A stretch of DNA of 6,556 nucleotides from CAIVPM01 sp964615145 (GTDB taxonomy: Bacteria; Bacteroidota; Bacteroidia; Chitinophagales; Chitinophagaceae), in assembly GCA_964615145.1 (NCBI GenBank), contig CAZTOP010000100.1, positions 1 to 6,556 on the forward strand. The letters are read 5' to 3'. The notes below the pieces were generated by a model. It was not told where the DNA came from and did not search any database. It was given only the letters and a program-made list of their open reading frames with translations. The position numbers were made by a program, and so were the translations under genes. Positions 4,718 through 6,556 of the stretch are shown piece by piece (position 1 is the stretch's first letter; each line of letters starts with the position of its first letter).

Positions 4718-6499
4718 ATGAATATTACAGGTAAGTTAAAACAAGCAGCATCAGTTACAATTAAGGAACTATACAGTATTGATATCAGTGAAAATGATAT
4801 TTTGGTGAATGCTACCAAGCCAGAGTTTGAAGGCGATTACACTATTGTACTTTTTGCTTTGATAAAACAATTAAGAAAATCTCCTGAAGTTTTGGGCAAT
4901 GAAATTGGAGAACACATCACAAAAAACAATCCTTCACTTTTTGCATCATTCAATATTATTAAAGGATTTTTAAACTTAGTTATTTCAGACAATTATTGGA
5001 CAGATTTCCTTCAAAGCAATCATGCCAACACTTGTTTTGGAACAAAAGAAAATAGTGGTAAGAAAGTAATGGTAGAATACGCTTCTCCAAATACCAATAA
5101 ACCATTACACTTAGGTCACTTAAGAAATATTTTTTTGGGATGGAGCATTGCAGAAATTTTTAAAGCAAATGGTTTTGATACAGTTAAAACCTGCATTGTA
5201 AATGATAGAGGAATTCATATTTGTAAAAGTATGGTAGCTTGGCAAATGTTTGGCAATGGTGCAACGCCACAAAGCACAAATACTAAAGGCGACCATTTTG
5301 TGGGTGATTATTACGTGAAATTTAATGATGCTTATAAATTAGAAATTGAGAAGTTAGTAAATGATGGAATGACAAAAGAGCAAGCTGAAAAAGAAGCACC
5401 AATTTTTAAGGCGGCTCAACAAATGCTTGTTGATTGGGAAGCTGGAAAGCCAGAAGTGATGCAGCTTTGGAAGGAAATGAATAGTTGGGTATATGAGGGT
5501 TTTGATGTTACATACAAAACCATTGGTGCTGATTTTCATAAAACATATTACGAAAGCAACACATATTTATTAGGTAAAAAAATTGTGCAGGAAGGTTTAG
5601 AAAAAAATGTTTTTGTGCAAGATACTGATAACAGCGTTTGGATTGATTTAACCAATGATGGATTGGATAGAAAAATTGTGCAACGTAAAGATGGAACAAG
5701 TGTTTATATAACTCAGGATATTGGTTTGGCAGAACAAAAGTTTGATGAGTATGGTTGCGAAAAAAGCATTTATGTAATTGGCGATGAACAAAATTACCAT
5801 ATGAAAGTATTGAAACTTATTTGCCAGAAACTTCAATTGCCAAGTGCAGATGGAATTGAGCATTTGAGCTATGGAATGGTTGAACTACCAACTGGCAAAA
5901 TGAAAAGCCGTGAAGGAACTGTTGTTGATGCTGATGATATGGTTGATGAAATGATTAACATTTCTAAACAAAGAACTGAGGAATTGGGGAAAGTGAAAGA
6001 TTTTACTAATGAAGAATTAAAGAATTTATATACTACCATTGGGTTAGGTGCATTGAAGTTTTTTTTATTAAGAGTTGACCCCAAAAAGAAAATGATTTTT
6101 AACCCAGAGGAAAGTATAGATTTTCACGGGTTTACTGGGCCTTTTGTGCAATATACTTATGCAAGAATTAAAAGTGTATTGAGGAAGTTGGAAGGAATTG
6201 AGAGTTTGGAATTAGGAAACAATCATTCGCTTTTGAAATTAGAGAAAGAATTGATTATAACATTGGAACAATTCCCTGCAACCATTGAAGAAGCTGCGGC
6301 AGAATGCGATCCTTCAAAAATTGCCATTTATATATTCAATTTAGCTAAAACATTTAACTCTTTTTACACAGAACATTCAATAGCAAATGCTGAGAATGAA
6401 GAGAAGAAAATGCTTCGTTTACAGTTAGCACATTTTACTGCAATTACCATTAAAAAAGGAATGTCTTTGCTTGGCATTGATGTGCCAGAAAGAATGTAA
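4718..6499 (+). CDS. argS: Arginyl-tRNA synthetase
   Basis: This class I aminoacyl-tRNA synthetase joins arginine to tRNA-Arg using ATP; ArgRS needs the tRNA present for amino acid activation. At 593 residues it is full length. The N-terminal additional domain that contacts the tRNA D-loop (about 1-95) includes PEFEGDYTIVLFAL. The Rossmann catalytic core carries EYASPNTNKPLHLGH, with the HIGH signature as HLGH (131-134), then LRN and VNDRG (161-165). The KMSKS counterpart is GKMKSREGT (393-401), retaining a KMKS form. The DALR-type helical anticodon domain (about 473-593) opens FTGPFVQYTYARIKS and ends MSLLGIDVPERM, the usual C-terminus. The start at 4718 gives the complete N-terminal domain; no Shine-Dalgarno precedes it. 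The gene is divergent from the aminotransferase and is followed five bases after the stop by the right copy of the 52-bp repeat. Confidence 0.97.
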   Translation: MNITGKLKQAASVTIKELYSIDISENDILVNATKPEFEGDYTIVLFALIKQLRKSPEVLGNEIGEHITKNNPSLFASFNIIKGFLNLVISDNYWTDFLQSNHANTCFGTKENSGKKVMVEYASPNTNKPLHLGHLRNIFLGWSIAEIFKANGFDTVKTCIVNDRGIHICKSMVAWQMFGNGATPQSTNTKGDHFVGDYYVKFNDAYKLEIEKLVNDGMTKEQAEKEAPIFKAAQQMLVDWEAGKPEVMQLWKEMNSWVYEGFDVTYKTIGADFHKTYYESNTYLLGKKIVQEGLEKNVFVQDTDNSVWIDLTNDGLDRKIVQRKDGTSVYITQDIGLAEQKFDEYGCEKSIYVIGDEQNYHMKVLKLICQKLQLPSADGIEHLSYGMVELPTGKMKSREGTVVDADDMVDEMINISKQRTEELGKVKDFTNEELKNLYTTIGLGALKFFLLRVDPKKKMIFNPEESIDFHGFTGPFVQYTYARIKSVLRKLEGIESLELGNNHSLLKLEKELIITLEQFPATIEEAAAECDPSKIAIYIFNLAKTFNSFYTEHSIANAENEEKKMLRLQLAHFTAITIKKGMSLLGIDVPERM

Positions 6500-6504
6500 T
6501 TTAT

Positions 6505-6556
6505 GACAATGTGGTAAAAAACAGTTGGTAAAATTGGCTGTAAATTAATACCATAA
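6505..6556 (+). repeat. Right copy of the 52-bp perfect terminal inverted repeat
   Basis: This copy is identical to the reverse complement of 2-53 and runs to the final base. It begins five bases after the argS stop codon, so like the left copy it lies at a gene's 3' end in sense orientation. By eye it can fold: an outer 7-bp stem pairs 6510-6516 with 6549-6555 (one G-U), and an inner hairpin pairs ACAG at 6521-6524 with CTGT at 6538-6541, extended by four G-U pairs around a 5-base loop. There is no GC-rich stem followed by a T-tract, so it is not a standard intrinsic terminator. The part of the YkgJ reading frame it contains (the last eight codons) has no gene attached to it here. Confidence 0.95.

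Noticed and set aside
5354..6084. Several minus-strand open frames inside argS
   Set aside because: They are short, overlap each other and lie opposite well-conserved ArgRS sequence; they are shadows of the real gene.
6503..6517. Tiny ORF ATG-ACA-ATG-TGG-TAA after argS
   Set aside because: Four codons inside the repeat junction, with no start signal; no reason to think it is translated.
2..6556. The window as a transposon or integrative element with terminal inverted repeats
   Set aside because: The repeats enclose only housekeeping genes, with no transposase, integrase or target-site duplication visible.
1..6556. A previously undescribed multi-gene system
   Set aside because: All seven genes belong to recognised families with housekeeping or general metabolic roles, and their order gives no sign of a dedicated new pathway.

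Overview
The window is an AT-rich chromosomal housekeeping segment that most likely comes from a member of the Bacteroidota. Four things point there. None of the seven gene starts has a recognisable Shine-Dalgarno sequence. Motifs matching or close to the Bacteroidota -7 promoter box TAnnTTTG lie just upstream of several starts. Ribosomal protein bS16 carries a long Lys- then Pro/Glu-rich C-terminal extension. Gene content and protein wording (RF2, RimM, ArgS, class I aminotransferase) also fit. I cannot place it below phylum with confidence.

Layout, left to right: a YkgJ-type cysteine-cluster protein (27-551, minus). A divergent AT-rich promoter region (552-647) separates it from prfB, release factor 2 (648-1737, plus), which is interrupted by a +1 programmed frameshift at 705-711. 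A hotdog-fold acyl-CoA thioesterase (1760-2155, plus) follows. It converges, with a 3-nt gap, on rimM (2159-2674, minus). Upstream of rimM on the same strand come an intrinsic terminator (about 2718-2751), rpsP (2773-3240, minus) and a class I aminotransferase of the aspartate/prephenate type (3333-4529, minus). A 188-bp divergent region (4530-4717) leads to argS, arginyl-tRNA synthetase (4718-6499, plus).

Five of the seven genes serve translation or closely related metabolism: RF2 terminates at UGA/UAA, RimM and bS16 build the 30S subunit, ArgS charges tRNA-Arg, and the aminotransferase supplies amino acids. rpsP and rimM are the remnant of the common rpsP-rimM-trmD-rplS order, but a strong terminator lies between them and trmD and rplS are not present downstream.

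I found no new defence, mobile or secretion system. The most unusual structure is a perfect 52-bp inverted repeat at the two ends of the window (2-53 and 6505-6556). Both copies read in the sense direction at the 3' end of a gene: the last eight codons plus stop of the YkgJ-type gene, and the sequence starting five bases after the argS stop. It is either a dispersed 3'-end element or a sign of how the sequence was assembled; the window alone cannot decide. The second point is the contrast between perfect Shine-Dalgarno use at the prfB frameshift and its absence at every start codon.
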